Positions 10,011 through 19,546 of a stretch of 36,224 bases of DNA are shown piece after piece (position 1 is the first letter of the stretch; each line of letters begins with the position of its first letter). Location of the stretch: the NCBI GenBank assembly GCA_001799795.1, contig MGUD01000014.1:1-36224 (forward strand), written 5' to 3'. The notes below the pieces were generated by a model. That model saw only the letters and a list, made by a program, of their open reading frames with translations. It was not told the DNA's origin and searched no databases. Source of the stretch: Elusimicrobia bacterium GWC2_61_19. GTDB lineage: Bacteria; Elusimicrobiota; Elusimicrobia; Elusimicrobiales; UBA9959. A program made the translations under genes and the position numbers.

Positions 10011-10072
10011 AAGCCCGCCAGAATTCCTTTTAAGAAACCCAGGCGGGCCTGTGCGCCCGCGGGAAGCGGGCG
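10011..10072 (-). terminator. Tandem hairpins between ferredoxin and CDF genes
   Basis: gcccgcc(10013-10019)/ggcgggc(10042-10048) followed on the minus strand by TTTTATTTT; second hairpin cgcccgc-gggaa-gcgggcg (10054-10072). Confidence 0.6.
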
Positions 10073-10086
10073 TCTTTTGAACCGGC

Positions 10087-10269
10087 TTATTCGACCTTAA
10101 TGCACTGCACGGGGCAGTTGGCGGCGGCGGTCTTGCAGGAATCTTCCTTGCCGGCGGGGACGGGGCCCTTCACCGTGGCTTTATCGGCGTTCATCTCGAA
10201 AACCTCGGGGCAATCGTTGGCGCAGAGACCGCAACCGATGCAGGAGTTGGCGTCTACAGTAGCTTTCAT
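10087..10269 (-). CDS. Ferredoxin, probably one [4Fe-4S] cluster
   Basis: CIGCGLCANDCP...NCPVQCI; GGAGGT RBS. Confidence 0.93.
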   Translation of the reverse strand: MKATVDANSCIGCGLCANDCPEVFEMNADKATVKGPVPAGKEDSCKTAAANCPVQCIKVE

Positions 10270-10309
10270 GTTAATACCTCCGTATATTTGCTGAAAATCT
10301 TACCTCATA

Positions 10310-10339
10310 ATTATACAAAAGGGGGACGCTCTTAGTTAA
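10310..10339 (-). promoter_or_regulatory. Candidate promoter for the ferredoxin gene
   Basis: Minus strand TTAACT (10334-10339) - 18 nt - TATAAT (10310-10315); the -35 lies inside the palindrome. Confidence 0.55.
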
Positions 10340-10373
10340 TTAGTTTTTAAACTAATTAACTAAGAGCGTTCCC
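10322..10373 (-). terminator. Long perfect inverted repeat, probable terminator of the sugar ABC operon
   Basis: 21-bp perfect arms acgctcttagttaattagttt / aaactaattaactaagagcgt with 2-nt centre; minus-strand TTTT follows. Confidence 0.75.
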
Positions 10374-10375
10374 TG

Positions 10376-11476
<1,101 letters not shown>

Positions 11477-11484
11477 AGTTGATA

Positions 11485-12351
11485 TTATCCTTTCACGCTG
11501 CCGAGGGTCAGGCCGGAAATAAGCCACTTGGAGGAATACAGGAAGACGCACAGCACGGGGATGGTGACCAGCATGGAACCGGCGGCGAACATGCCCCACT
11601 GCGTGATATACTGCCCCTGCAGTTCGAACAGGCCCAGCGTCCAGGTATACTGTTTGGCGCTGAACAGCACCACGCGGGCCACTAGGTATTCGTTCCAGGC
11701 GGTGGTAAAATTAAAAAGGAAAGCTATGCTGAGCGCCGGGGTGGTCAGCGGCAGGATGATGCGCCAGAAAGCGCCCACCTGGCTGGTGCCGTCCACGAGG
11801 GCCGCCTCTTCCAGCGACCGGGGGATGGTGTCGTAGTAGCCTTTCAGGATCCAGATGCTGAACGGCAGCGAGGAAACGGAGTAGGCGATGATCATGCCCA
11901 GATAGGTGTTCATCAGTTTCAGTTTCATGATCATCAGGAAAAGGGGGAGGATCAGCATGCCCGCCGGGATCATCTGGCTCGACAGCAGCAGGATCATCCC
12001 GGCTTTCTTGCCGGGGAAGCGGAAACGGGAGAAGGCGTAAGCCGCGGTGGAGGCCAGCGACACGCCGATAAAGGAGGTGGCCAGCGTGATGATCAGCGAA
12101 TTCCACAGCCAGCGCAGGAACATCGTGTCGCCCAGCAGCCGCGCGTAAGAGATAAAGGTGGCCCCCGCCGGAATAAGGGAGAGGTCCGTGGAGAACAGCT
12201 TGTCGCCGGGCCGCAGGGAGACGGAGAAGATCCTCAGCAGCGGGTAGACGCAGGCCGCCGCGAAGCAGATCAGCCCGGCGTGGATAAGCAGATGGTTGAT
12301 CCGTTTTCTCTTCGCGGCCGCGGACATTTTTCTGCTCATATTATCTCTCAT
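11485..12351 (-). CDS. Carbohydrate ABC transporter permease (MalG-like)
   Basis: Binding-protein-dependent permease loop EEAALVDGTSQVGAFWRIILPLTTPAL. Confidence 0.92.
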   Translation of the reverse strand: MRDNMSRKMSAAAKRKRINHLLIHAGLICFAAACVYPLLRIFSVSLRPGDKLFSTDLSLIPAGATFISYARLLGDTMFLRWLWNSLIITLATSFIGVSLASTAAYAFSRFRFPGKKAGMILLLSSQMIPAGMLILPLFLMIMKLKLMNTYLGMIIAYSVSSLPFSIWILKGYYDTIPRSLEEAALVDGTSQVGAFWRIILPLTTPALSIAFLFNFTTAWNEYLVARVVLFSAKQYTWTLGLFELQGQYITQWGMFAAGSMLVTIPVLCVFLYSSKWLISGLTLGSVKG

Positions 12352-13528
12352 CCTTGGCGGCGTCGAAGCTTTTAAGGTAGAAGACCGAGAAGAAGAACAG
12401 CATGGCGAACACCACTATGGCGAAAGCGGCCGAGTAGCTGTAGCGGTTGTAGGTGAACGCGGCCTTGTACAGCGCCGACACCAGGATATCGGCCTGCTCG
12501 GTGCCGCCCGACTGGCCGGTGACCAGGTAAATGACGTTTATATTATTGAAGGTCCAGACCGTGCCCAGCGTGACCGCGGGCATCATCACCGGCCGCACGA
12601 GCGGCAGCGTGATAAAACGCAGCTTCTGGGAATAAGAAGCGCCGTCGATATCGGCCGCGTCGTAATAGGAGCTGGAAATGGACTGCAGGCCACCCAGGAT
12701 GACCACCATCATGAAGGGAATGCCCAGCCAGATATTGATGAGCGTGCAGGTGAGCAGCGGGTAATCGCTCAGCCACTGCACCGGCGCCACGCCCAGGTGG
12801 GCCAGGAAGGGGAAAACGGCCAGGAGCTTGGCGATGATGATATTGACGAAGCCGTTCTGGGAATGGAACTCGCCGCGCATGGCCAGCACCGCCACCACCT
12901 GGGGCATGGCCCAGGGGATCACCAGCAGCGTGCGGTAGACGCCCTTGAAGCGGATGTGGTTATTGAGCATCAGGGCCAGGAGGAAGCCGCCCAGCACGTG
13001 GAAGAAAACGTTGGAGAAGGTCCACACGAGCGTCCGCCCCAGCAGCGCCCAGAAAGTGATCTCGGACAGGGGGGAGGTGGTAAAGACCTTTATGTACTGA
13101 CTGATCCCGACGAAGGGGAGCGTGCCGGTATTCTTCCACATCATGATGGTGGTGAGCTTCAGGTCGTGGAAGGAGAGATAGACCTCGAAGACGAAGGGGT
13201 AGACCAGCAGCAGCGCCAGGCCGACGAAAGCCGGGGCCAGCAGGAGGTAGGGAACGGTATGGCGACCCTTCACCGCAAACCGGAAGAAAGCGGCGATCGC
13301 GGCCTCGGCCAGCAGGAAATAGAGCCAGAGCTTAAAACTATAGCCGCCCAGTAAAGTCCCGAAAACCGCCAGCGCCAGGGCGGGGAAGACGGACAGGGCC
13401 GCCGGGAAGAACCAGGGGCGGGCGTAAAATTTAAAATGCGAGTAGAAATAGCCTTCCAGCGCGGCCACGCCGGCGGCGATGAGGAGGATGAACCAGCTCA
13501 CTTCGTATATCGACTTAAGTATGTCCAT
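12341..13528 (-). CDS. Carbohydrate ABC transporter permease (MalF-like) with extra N-terminal TM region
   Basis: DAADIDGASYSQKLRFITLPLVRPVM motif; about 100 aa hydrophobic N-terminal extension. Confidence 0.9.
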   Translation of the reverse strand: MDILKSIYEVSWFILLIAAGVAALEGYFYSHFKFYARPWFFPAALSVFPALALAVFGTLLGGYSFKLWLYFLLAEAAIAAFFRFAVKGRHTVPYLLLAPAFVGLALLLVYPFVFEVYLSFHDLKLTTIMMWKNTGTLPFVGISQYIKVFTTSPLSEITFWALLGRTLVWTFSNVFFHVLGGFLLALMLNNHIRFKGVYRTLLVIPWAMPQVVAVLAMRGEFHSQNGFVNIIIAKLLAVFPFLAHLGVAPVQWLSDYPLLTCTLINIWLGIPFMMVVILGGLQSISSSYYDAADIDGASYSQKLRFITLPLVRPVMMPAVTLGTVWTFNNINVIYLVTGQSGGTEQADILVSALYKAAFTYNRYSYSAAFAIVVFAMLFFFSVFYLKSFDAAKDER

Positions 13529-13554
13529 TTAGATCCGCGTCCCCCGCTCCGGTC

Positions 13555-14772
13555 TCACTGGTTCATTTCGTCTATCTTCTTCACGGTATTTTCCTGCATC
13601 TTGCGCGCCGCATCCGCCACGGACAGCTTGCGCGTCGTCGCCATCCCCAGGTAATTGCGCGCGGAATCCCACACGGCCCGCATTTCGGTGGCCATCGGCA
13701 TGGGCCGGCCCTTGAGGATCTGGTCCAGGGAAATACGGGAGACCTCGTCGGAGGTTATCTCCGGGGCCGAGCCGGCCGCCTTAAGCGCGGGCAGGCGCGT
13801 AAGGACCTGGTACTGCTTCACCTGGTTTTCCTTTGAGGTATAGAACTCCAGCAGGCGCTTTATCAGGGGCATTTTCGCGGCCTGCACGCCGGAGCTGACC
13901 ATGAAATATTTGCCGCTGACCATGGGCGAGGGATACCGCCCCGTTTTTGAAAGCATCGGTATAACGCACAGGCCGAAATCCTTTTTGAAATGCTTCTGGT
14001 AGCCTGAGATCGCCCAGTCCCCGTTTATGATGAAAGCCGCCTTGTTCTCTTTGAACAGGGAGTCCATGCAGTTATAGTCGCATTCCATGGGGACATACTT
14101 CTTGTCGTACTTCAGGTCCAGGTAGAAATCCATGGTGTCGCGCATGGGCTGGGTATCCAGCGTCGGCGTCTTGCCATCCATGGGCCAGCCGCCGAAAGCG
14201 CCCAGCCAGGGCATCAGCCAGAAAGGCTCGCCCATGTCGAAGGCCAGGCAGCGGTCCAGTTTCAGCTGCTTCGCCGGCCCGGCGCAGAAAGCGAAAAGCT
14301 CGTCCGTGGTCCTGGGCGGGGACTTGACGAATTTTTTATTGTAGAACATCATCAGGTGGTTGCCGTTGGAGACCGGCACGCCCCAGGCGTGTCCGTCCAG
14401 GGTGATGGCTTCCACCACGGGCTTGTTATAGCGGGAAAAGTCGAACTGGCCGTCCAGCGGCATGATGAAGCCGGACACGGCGTACAGCCCGGCCGTGTCC
14501 GAGGGGCCGAGCAGGAGGTCCGGCGCCACGCCCGCCAGCGACGCGGCCTGGAACTGGGAGCGCAGGTCTTCCGTCTGGTAGTGGGTGCGGACTATCTCGA
14601 TACCGGCGTTCTCGGGCAGTTTTTTGAAGGCTTCGAAAACGGAGTCTATGTAAGGCGCGACCTGGGCGTCTTCCTGTTCCCAGACCACTATGGTCCTGGA
14701 AGTATCCGCGACGGGGCGGGAGCAGGCGCAGAGCGCCGCCATTGCCGCTGAAATCAGAATTTTGTTCTTCAC
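13555..14772 (-). CDS. Extracellular solute-binding lipoprotein of the sugar ABC transporter
   Basis: N-terminal lipobox-like MKNKILISAAMAALCAC; VVWEQED...DLLLGPSDTAGLYAVSGFIMPLD...INGDWAISGY. Confidence 0.9.
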   Translation of the reverse strand: MKNKILISAAMAALCACSRPVADTSRTIVVWEQEDAQVAPYIDSVFEAFKKLPENAGIEIVRTHYQTEDLRSQFQAASLAGVAPDLLLGPSDTAGLYAVSGFIMPLDGQFDFSRYNKPVVEAITLDGHAWGVPVSNGNHLMMFYNKKFVKSPPRTTDELFAFCAGPAKQLKLDRCLAFDMGEPFWLMPWLGAFGGWPMDGKTPTLDTQPMRDTMDFYLDLKYDKKYVPMECDYNCMDSLFKENKAAFIINGDWAISGYQKHFKKDFGLCVIPMLSKTGRYPSPMVSGKYFMVSSGVQAAKMPLIKRLLEFYTSKENQVKQYQVLTRLPALKAAGSAPEITSDEVSRISLDQILKGRPMPMATEMRAVWDSARNYLGMATTRKLSVADAARKMQENTVKKIDEMNQ

Positions 14773-14788
14773 CCCTGCCCTTTGAATC

Positions 14789-15025
14789 TTAACGTTTGGA
14801 GATATTGGTTATGGCGGCGAGCAAAGCCACCAGCACCGAAAGTTTCAGCGCCGTCCACCACGAGATCTTGGCCGCCACCGCGCCGGACGCCACCGCGCCG
14901 GGAAATAACCCGGGGATGGTCCACATCCAGAACCACTTTATAAGAAAAATACCCAGAACGAAGATCACGCCTACCCACAGCACTATGGCGGGCAGCCCCA
15001 GGAGCAGTATATTGCGGAGCTTCAT
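14789..15025 (-). CDS. Small membrane protein, unknown function
   Basis: 78 aa with two predicted TM stretches; extended -10 motif immediately upstream. Confidence 0.5.
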   Translation of the reverse strand: MKLRNILLLGLPAIVLWVGVIFVLGIFLIKWFWMWTIPGLFPGAVASGAVAAKISWWTALKLSVLVALLAAITNISKR

Positions 15026-15178
15026 AAAAAGAATTTTAACAAATTAATGCCGCTAAAAACCGTAATTTTACGGAGACGGAGGGATTCCGGGTTTTTAGGC
15101 CGTACAATGAACCCGCCCCCGCCGCTATTTGCGGAGGGGGCGGGAACGCGCTTTTTAATTACAAGGCAGGCCGCGCGG

Positions 15179-16525
15179 TCAGCGCGCGACGGTTTCCTGC
15201 GCCGCTACTTTGAGCAGGTCCGGCTTTTTGACGCACTGCTTGGCGAAGGCGTCGTCACGCAGTTTGTTGCGGTAGCCCGGGTGCTGGAAGGTGTAGTCGT
15301 AGCGGGTGTGAATGTCGTAGCTGCCGCCCATCAGGCCGACCACGTCTTCGACGAACACGCGCTCCTCGTCGGTGGGGATAACGAACACCTTCACCTTGGA
15401 GGTCTTGCACGAGATCTCGGTCTCGGCGTTGCGGGTCTTGGAGATATTGTTCTTCTCCTTGTCGAGCTTGATGCCCATGAACTCGAGGCCGGTCAGCGCG
15501 GCCTCGCGGGTTATGGGCCCCATCTCGCCGACGCCGGCGGTGAACACCACCGCGTCGATGCCGCCGACCTCGGCCGCGTACGCGCCGATGTACTTCTTGA
15601 TGCGGTTGGCTTCCATGTCCAGCGTAAGCTGGGCGCGCGCGTCGCCCTGTTCGGCAGCTATCTCCACGTCGCGGGCGTCGCTGTACTTGCCGGTAATGCC
15701 CAGTTTGCCGGACTTCTTATTGAGGATGCCGTCCATCTCGCCGGGGTTAAGGCTCTCGCGGGCCATAACGTAAAGCGGGATGGCCGGGTCATGGTCGCCG
15801 GCGCGGGTGCCCATCACCAGGCCTTCCAAGGGGGTAAAGCCCATGCTGGTGTCGTAGGACAGCCCGTTCTTTACCGCGTTGACGGAAGCGCCGTTGCCGA
15901 TATGGCAGATGACGAGGTTGGTCTGGAAAGGGTCCTTGCCCAGCAGCACGGCGGCGCGCTTGGCGTTGTAGAGGAAGGAGGTGCCGTGGAAGCCGTAGCG
16001 GCGGATGGCGTACTTCTCGTACCAGGCGCGGGGCAGCGCGTACATATAGGAGGCCTCGGGCATGGTCTGGTGCCAGGCCGTATCCATGATAGCCATGTGG
16101 GGGACCTTAGGCATCAGGGCGCGGGCCGCCTCTATACCCTGGATGTTGGGAGGATTGTGCAGCGGGGCCAGCGAGGAGAGTTCGCGGAAGGTCTCCACTA
16201 CCTTGTCGTCGATGATGACGGACTTGACGAACTTCTCGCCGCCGTGCACGACGCGGTGGCCGACCGCGGTAATGCCGGAGAGGCTGCTTATGACGCCGTG
16301 CTCCTTGTGGGTCAGCGTGTCGATGACCAGCTGTATGGCGTCCTTATGGGTAGGGCAGTCGTGGTTGACGGTGACCTTCTCGCGGCCGGGGGCCTCGATA
16401 TTGATGAACGAGGCGCCGACGCCGACGCGCTCCACTACTCCGGAGGCGACGGTCATCTTGGCCTTCCAGTCGAAAAGCAGGTATTTCACGGAAGAGCTGC
16501 CGCAGTTTAGGCACAGTATTTTCAT
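15179..16525 (-). CDS. ackA: Acetate kinase with C-terminal extension
   Basis: MKILCLNCGSSSVKYLLFD, VGHRVVHGG, RRYGFHGTSF, FTAGVGEMGPITRE. Confidence 0.95.
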   Translation of the reverse strand: MKILCLNCGSSSVKYLLFDWKAKMTVASGVVERVGVGASFINIEAPGREKVTVNHDCPTHKDAIQLVIDTLTHKEHGVISSLSGITAVGHRVVHGGEKFVKSVIIDDKVVETFRELSSLAPLHNPPNIQGIEAARALMPKVPHMAIMDTAWHQTMPEASYMYALPRAWYEKYAIRRYGFHGTSFLYNAKRAAVLLGKDPFQTNLVICHIGNGASVNAVKNGLSYDTSMGFTPLEGLVMGTRAGDHDPAIPLYVMARESLNPGEMDGILNKKSGKLGITGKYSDARDVEIAAEQGDARAQLTLDMEANRIKKYIGAYAAEVGGIDAVVFTAGVGEMGPITREAALTGLEFMGIKLDKEKNNISKTRNAETEISCKTSKVKVFVIPTDEERVFVEDVVGLMGGSYDIHTRYDYTFQHPGYRNKLRDDAFAKQCVKKPDLLKVAAQETVAR

Positions 16526-16617
16526 TAAGATTCCCCTTTTGTAGTAGTAGCCGCGAAAACTTTATATGATTTTATTCTACAAAAATTAGCGCACGCGTTT
16601 CCGGAGGCCTCACTTTC

Positions 16618-17007
16618 ATGAAAAAGACGGTATCGGCGGTTCTGACGGTCTGCCTGGCGTTCGGCGCGGCCTTGAGCGCGCGCTATTACCTGTCGGGGAT
16701 GAATGCCGCCGAGGTAATACGCAAGCTTTCCGGCATACGCATGGCGCTGGCGCTTTACACGCTGGAGCACAAAACCGCCCCGGCCGCCTTCGAAGACCTC
16801 CTCCGGGAAGGGAAACTCGAGGCCGCCCCGGCCATTAAACTCCGGCGCCACTTCCGCCGCGCCGCCGTCAGGAACACCGCCACGTTCGAGATCAAGGACA
16901 GCGGGGCCTGGGCCTACGTGAACTCCCCTAAAGATCCCCGCTTCGGGCTTGTTTATATAGACTGCGCGCACATGGACGAAAAGGGCAGGTACTGGAGCGA
17001 CTTCTGA
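16618..17007 (+). CDS. Secreted protein resembling the C-terminal part of a type IV pilin/pseudopilin
   Basis: Signal peptide then IRMALALYTLEHKTAPAAFEDLL...GAWAYVNSPKDPRFGLVYIDCAHMDEKGRYWSDF; no GFTLxE motif. Confidence 0.55.
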   Translation: MKKTVSAVLTVCLAFGAALSARYYLSGMNAAEVIRKLSGIRMALALYTLEHKTAPAAFEDLLREGKLEAAPAIKLRRHFRRAAVRNTATFEIKDSGAWAYVNSPKDPRFGLVYIDCAHMDEKGRYWSDF

Positions 17008-17016
17008 CCGGGCAGG

Positions 17017-18057
17017 TCACTTCTGCAGGGCGTCCTCGTAGAGGCGCAGCAGCAGATTCGCCACTACGGGCAGGGACATATTGTTGTTAACGTAGTCGAA
17101 AGCCATTTTGGACATTTCGTGGCACAGGGCCGGGTTATTTATCAGGCGGGTAACGGCATGGGCGCAGGAGAGCGCGTCGTCCGGCTCGACTATCAGCCCG
17201 TTGCGGTCGTTCACCGTAAAATCGCTCAGGCCTTTAAGCCTGGGGATCACACAGGCCACGCCGGAGGCCTGTGCCTCGATAAGGGACATCGACATTCCGT
17301 CCCTGCGCGCCGTCTTGGCGTAAATATGCATCATCGCCATTATCTCCGGCACGTCGGCGCGCTCCCACAGCACGTCCACCTTGTCGCTTATGCCGAGACT
17401 GCGGGCGATAGCGCGTATCCGCTCGTCCTTTAAGCCCACCACCATAAAATTCGTGTCCGGGAGCGCCGCCAGGACATACTTCGCCATGGCAAGGAACAGT
17501 TCCTGCTCACGCAGGCTTTTATCCATACTGACGGTGCCTACTTTATAGGGCCGCTTCTGGAACATGGCCGGCTTTATGAGCATCGCGCTCTCCCAGCGCC
17601 CGATATTGAGGCAGGGCGGGACAATAAAGGTCTTGCGCTGGTCGATGCCGGCGCGCAGGAATTCTTCCTGAACCGAGTTGCAGGCGGCGACGAACATGTC
17701 GACATAAGGCTCCAGCACGGCCAGTTTCTCGAAATTCCTGGCGCCGCCGAGTTTTACCTGGGTAATAAAAACGCGGGAAGAGGCACGGGCCTTCTTCAAA
17801 AAAAGCGGGTTGATGCCCGCAGGGTTATAAAAGTGTACTATGTCCCAGCCGCCCGGCATGGAAAAACCGAACTTGGCGCCCAGTGTGAGCGGCAGGACCT
17901 GCACCTTCAGTTTCTGACATTCCAGGTAAAGGCGCGACCCCCTGGGACAGAGGACCGTGGCATTATGCTTCAGCCGCGAGAACTGCAGGGCGGTGTGGAG
18001 AACCTGATAGGCGACGATATCCCAGTCGGAACTGTCGCAGACATTGAGTATGTTCAT
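17017..18057 (-). CDS. Glycosyltransferase, group 1 (GT4-like)
   Basis: SLIEAQASGVACVIPRLKGLSDFTVNDRNGLIVEPDD. Confidence 0.85.
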   Translation of the reverse strand: MNILNVCDSSDWDIVAYQVLHTALQFSRLKHNATVLCPRGSRLYLECQKLKVQVLPLTLGAKFGFSMPGGWDIVHFYNPAGINPLFLKKARASSRVFITQVKLGGARNFEKLAVLEPYVDMFVAACNSVQEEFLRAGIDQRKTFIVPPCLNIGRWESAMLIKPAMFQKRPYKVGTVSMDKSLREQELFLAMAKYVLAALPDTNFMVVGLKDERIRAIARSLGISDKVDVLWERADVPEIMAMMHIYAKTARRDGMSMSLIEAQASGVACVIPRLKGLSDFTVNDRNGLIVEPDDALSCAHAVTRLINNPALCHEMSKMAFDYVNNNMSLPVVANLLLRLYEDALQK

Positions 18058-18785
18058 GGTGACTTACGTTTTACCGGCGGCAGCCTTGAAAGCTTCTCCA
18101 GTTCGCGCTCGGCGTTGCGGACATAGGCCGTATCGCGCGAGGTGGCGGCGATATCGGCGTAGATAGCCGCCGCCGCCGGGTAATTGCCTATCTTCTTGTT
18201 CAGGAACGCCGCCTGCTGTTTGAGCATCACGGGGCAGTCCGGGTCCTTCAGGATCGGTGCTATGGCGGCGGCCACCGCCGCCGGATCGTCGGCCTTCGTA
18301 TAGCCGATGGCGGCCAGCACTTTAAGGTATTTCCATTCCTTGGGCGAGTATTTAAGCGCGTAGTGCAGGAGTTCCTCCGCCTCGGCCTGCCTGCCCATGT
18401 TGAAAGCCAGGGAACCGGCGGCGTACAGGGCGGCCATAGTAAAACCCGGGTCTATCTCCAGCACGTGGCGTGACCTGGCGAGGAATTCCGGATATTTGCC
18501 CTCGCCGTTCTCGCCGCAGTGGTGGTGGGCATGCGCATCCGTTCCATGTTCCTCGTGCTCACAGAACTCGGGCGTACCGTAATACTGCATCAGGCGGATG
18601 AACCAGACGTCGGCGAAAAGGCGGCGCGCGCCGAAGGCGAGGGCGAACATATCCCCGGCGGCGCCGTCGGCGGGCGTATGTATTTCGGAAGGCGGGGGGA
18701 AAGGGCTGCGGTAATAGCTGCCGGAAACGGCCGCGCCGGCCGACCAGGCCAGCAGCGCGGCCGCGGGGAGGACGAAACGCGACAT
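18054..18785 (-). CDS. TPR-like membrane-anchored/secreted protein with Cys/His-rich insertion
   Basis: N-terminal hydrophobic segment, ADVWFIRLMQYYG, CEHEEHGTDAHAHHHC, helical repeats; start MSRFVL overlaps upstream stop by 1 nt. Confidence 0.75.
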   Translation of the reverse strand: MSRFVLPAAALLAWSAGAAVSGSYYRSPFPPPSEIHTPADGAAGDMFALAFGARRLFADVWFIRLMQYYGTPEFCEHEEHGTDAHAHHHCGENGEGKYPEFLARSRHVLEIDPGFTMAALYAAGSLAFNMGRQAEAEELLHYALKYSPKEWKYLKVLAAIGYTKADDPAAVAAAIAPILKDPDCPVMLKQQAAFLNKKIGNYPAAAAIYADIAATSRDTAYVRNAERELEKLSRLPPVKRKSP

Positions 18786-19546
18786 TAAAATTCTTTTTTC
18801 GAGATCAGGCATAAAGCCGCCAGATAGGCGCCGCAGACCCAGGCCGCGGCCGACAGGAAAGCGGCCGGCCCCAGGGCGCAGGCAGCGCCGGCGGCGTCCC
18901 GGGTATTAAAAAGCTGGAAGTTGGGGATAAGCCACATGGCGGCCTTGAACACACCGGCCTTGACCCCGCCCGACTGTTCGGCGAGGAACCGCGTTTCGGA
19001 GGCGAAATGCCCCGCGGTCCAGAACACGCCCGAGATCACCATGGTGGAAACCGCCGAGGTGGAGAACAGCGAGACGAAAAATGCGAACGAGGTTATGACC
19101 GAGAGCTTCAGCAGCGACCCAGCCAGCGCCCAGGCGTAACAGGGCGGCACGCCGAACCCCCTGACCTTAAGGAGGAGCAGGTGCATGGCGCCCATCACGG
19201 CCAGCATCAGGGCGGAAGTCAGCAGGGAACCCGCCAGCTTGCCGGCCAGGTACGCCCAGCGGGGGACCGGACGGGAGAAGACCAGGTAAATGGTCTTGGT
19301 CTCGGCTTCTTTCGGCAGGACCGACGCCGCGTTGAAAAGGGCGTAGGCGAGGGCGGTCAGTTCCATGAAGGCCAGGCCGAAGTCGGTCAGCACCCGCGCT
19401 TCCTGGTCCACGGCCATGACGCCGGCCAGCACCGAAGCGTAGATGGCAGTACAAGCGAAAACGAAGAACAGCGTAAAGAAACGGTGCCGCACGCTCTCCG
19501 AGAAGGAGTTCGCCGCCACCGCCCGGATCAGGCGCAGTATCCTCAT
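18785..19546 (-). CDS. ABC-2 type transporter permease
   Basis: Multiple TM segments; LPKEAETKTIYLVFSRPVPRWAYLAGKLAGS; coupled to an ABC ATPase gene. Confidence 0.85.
   Translation of the reverse strand: MRILRLIRAVAANSFSESVRHRFFTLFFVFACTAIYASVLAGVMAVDQEARVLTDFGLAFMELTALAYALFNAASVLPKEAETKTIYLVFSRPVPRWAYLAGKLAGSLLTSALMLAVMGAMHLLLLKVRGFGVPPCYAWALAGSLLKLSVITSFAFFVSLFSTSAVSTMVISGVFWTAGHFASETRFLAEQSGGVKAGVFKAAMWLIPNFQLFNTRDAAGAACALGPAAFLSAAAWVCGAYLAALCLISKKEF

Noticed and set aside
15112-15139. GC-rich hairpin downstream of ackA as a terminator
   Set aside because: Good stem (one mismatch) but no adjacent T tract on the relevant strand, so not called with confidence.
16537-16584. ttttgtag ... ctacaaaa 8-bp inverted repeat upstream of ackA
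   Set aside because: Short arms with a 32-nt spacer in an AT-rich leader; could easily be chance.
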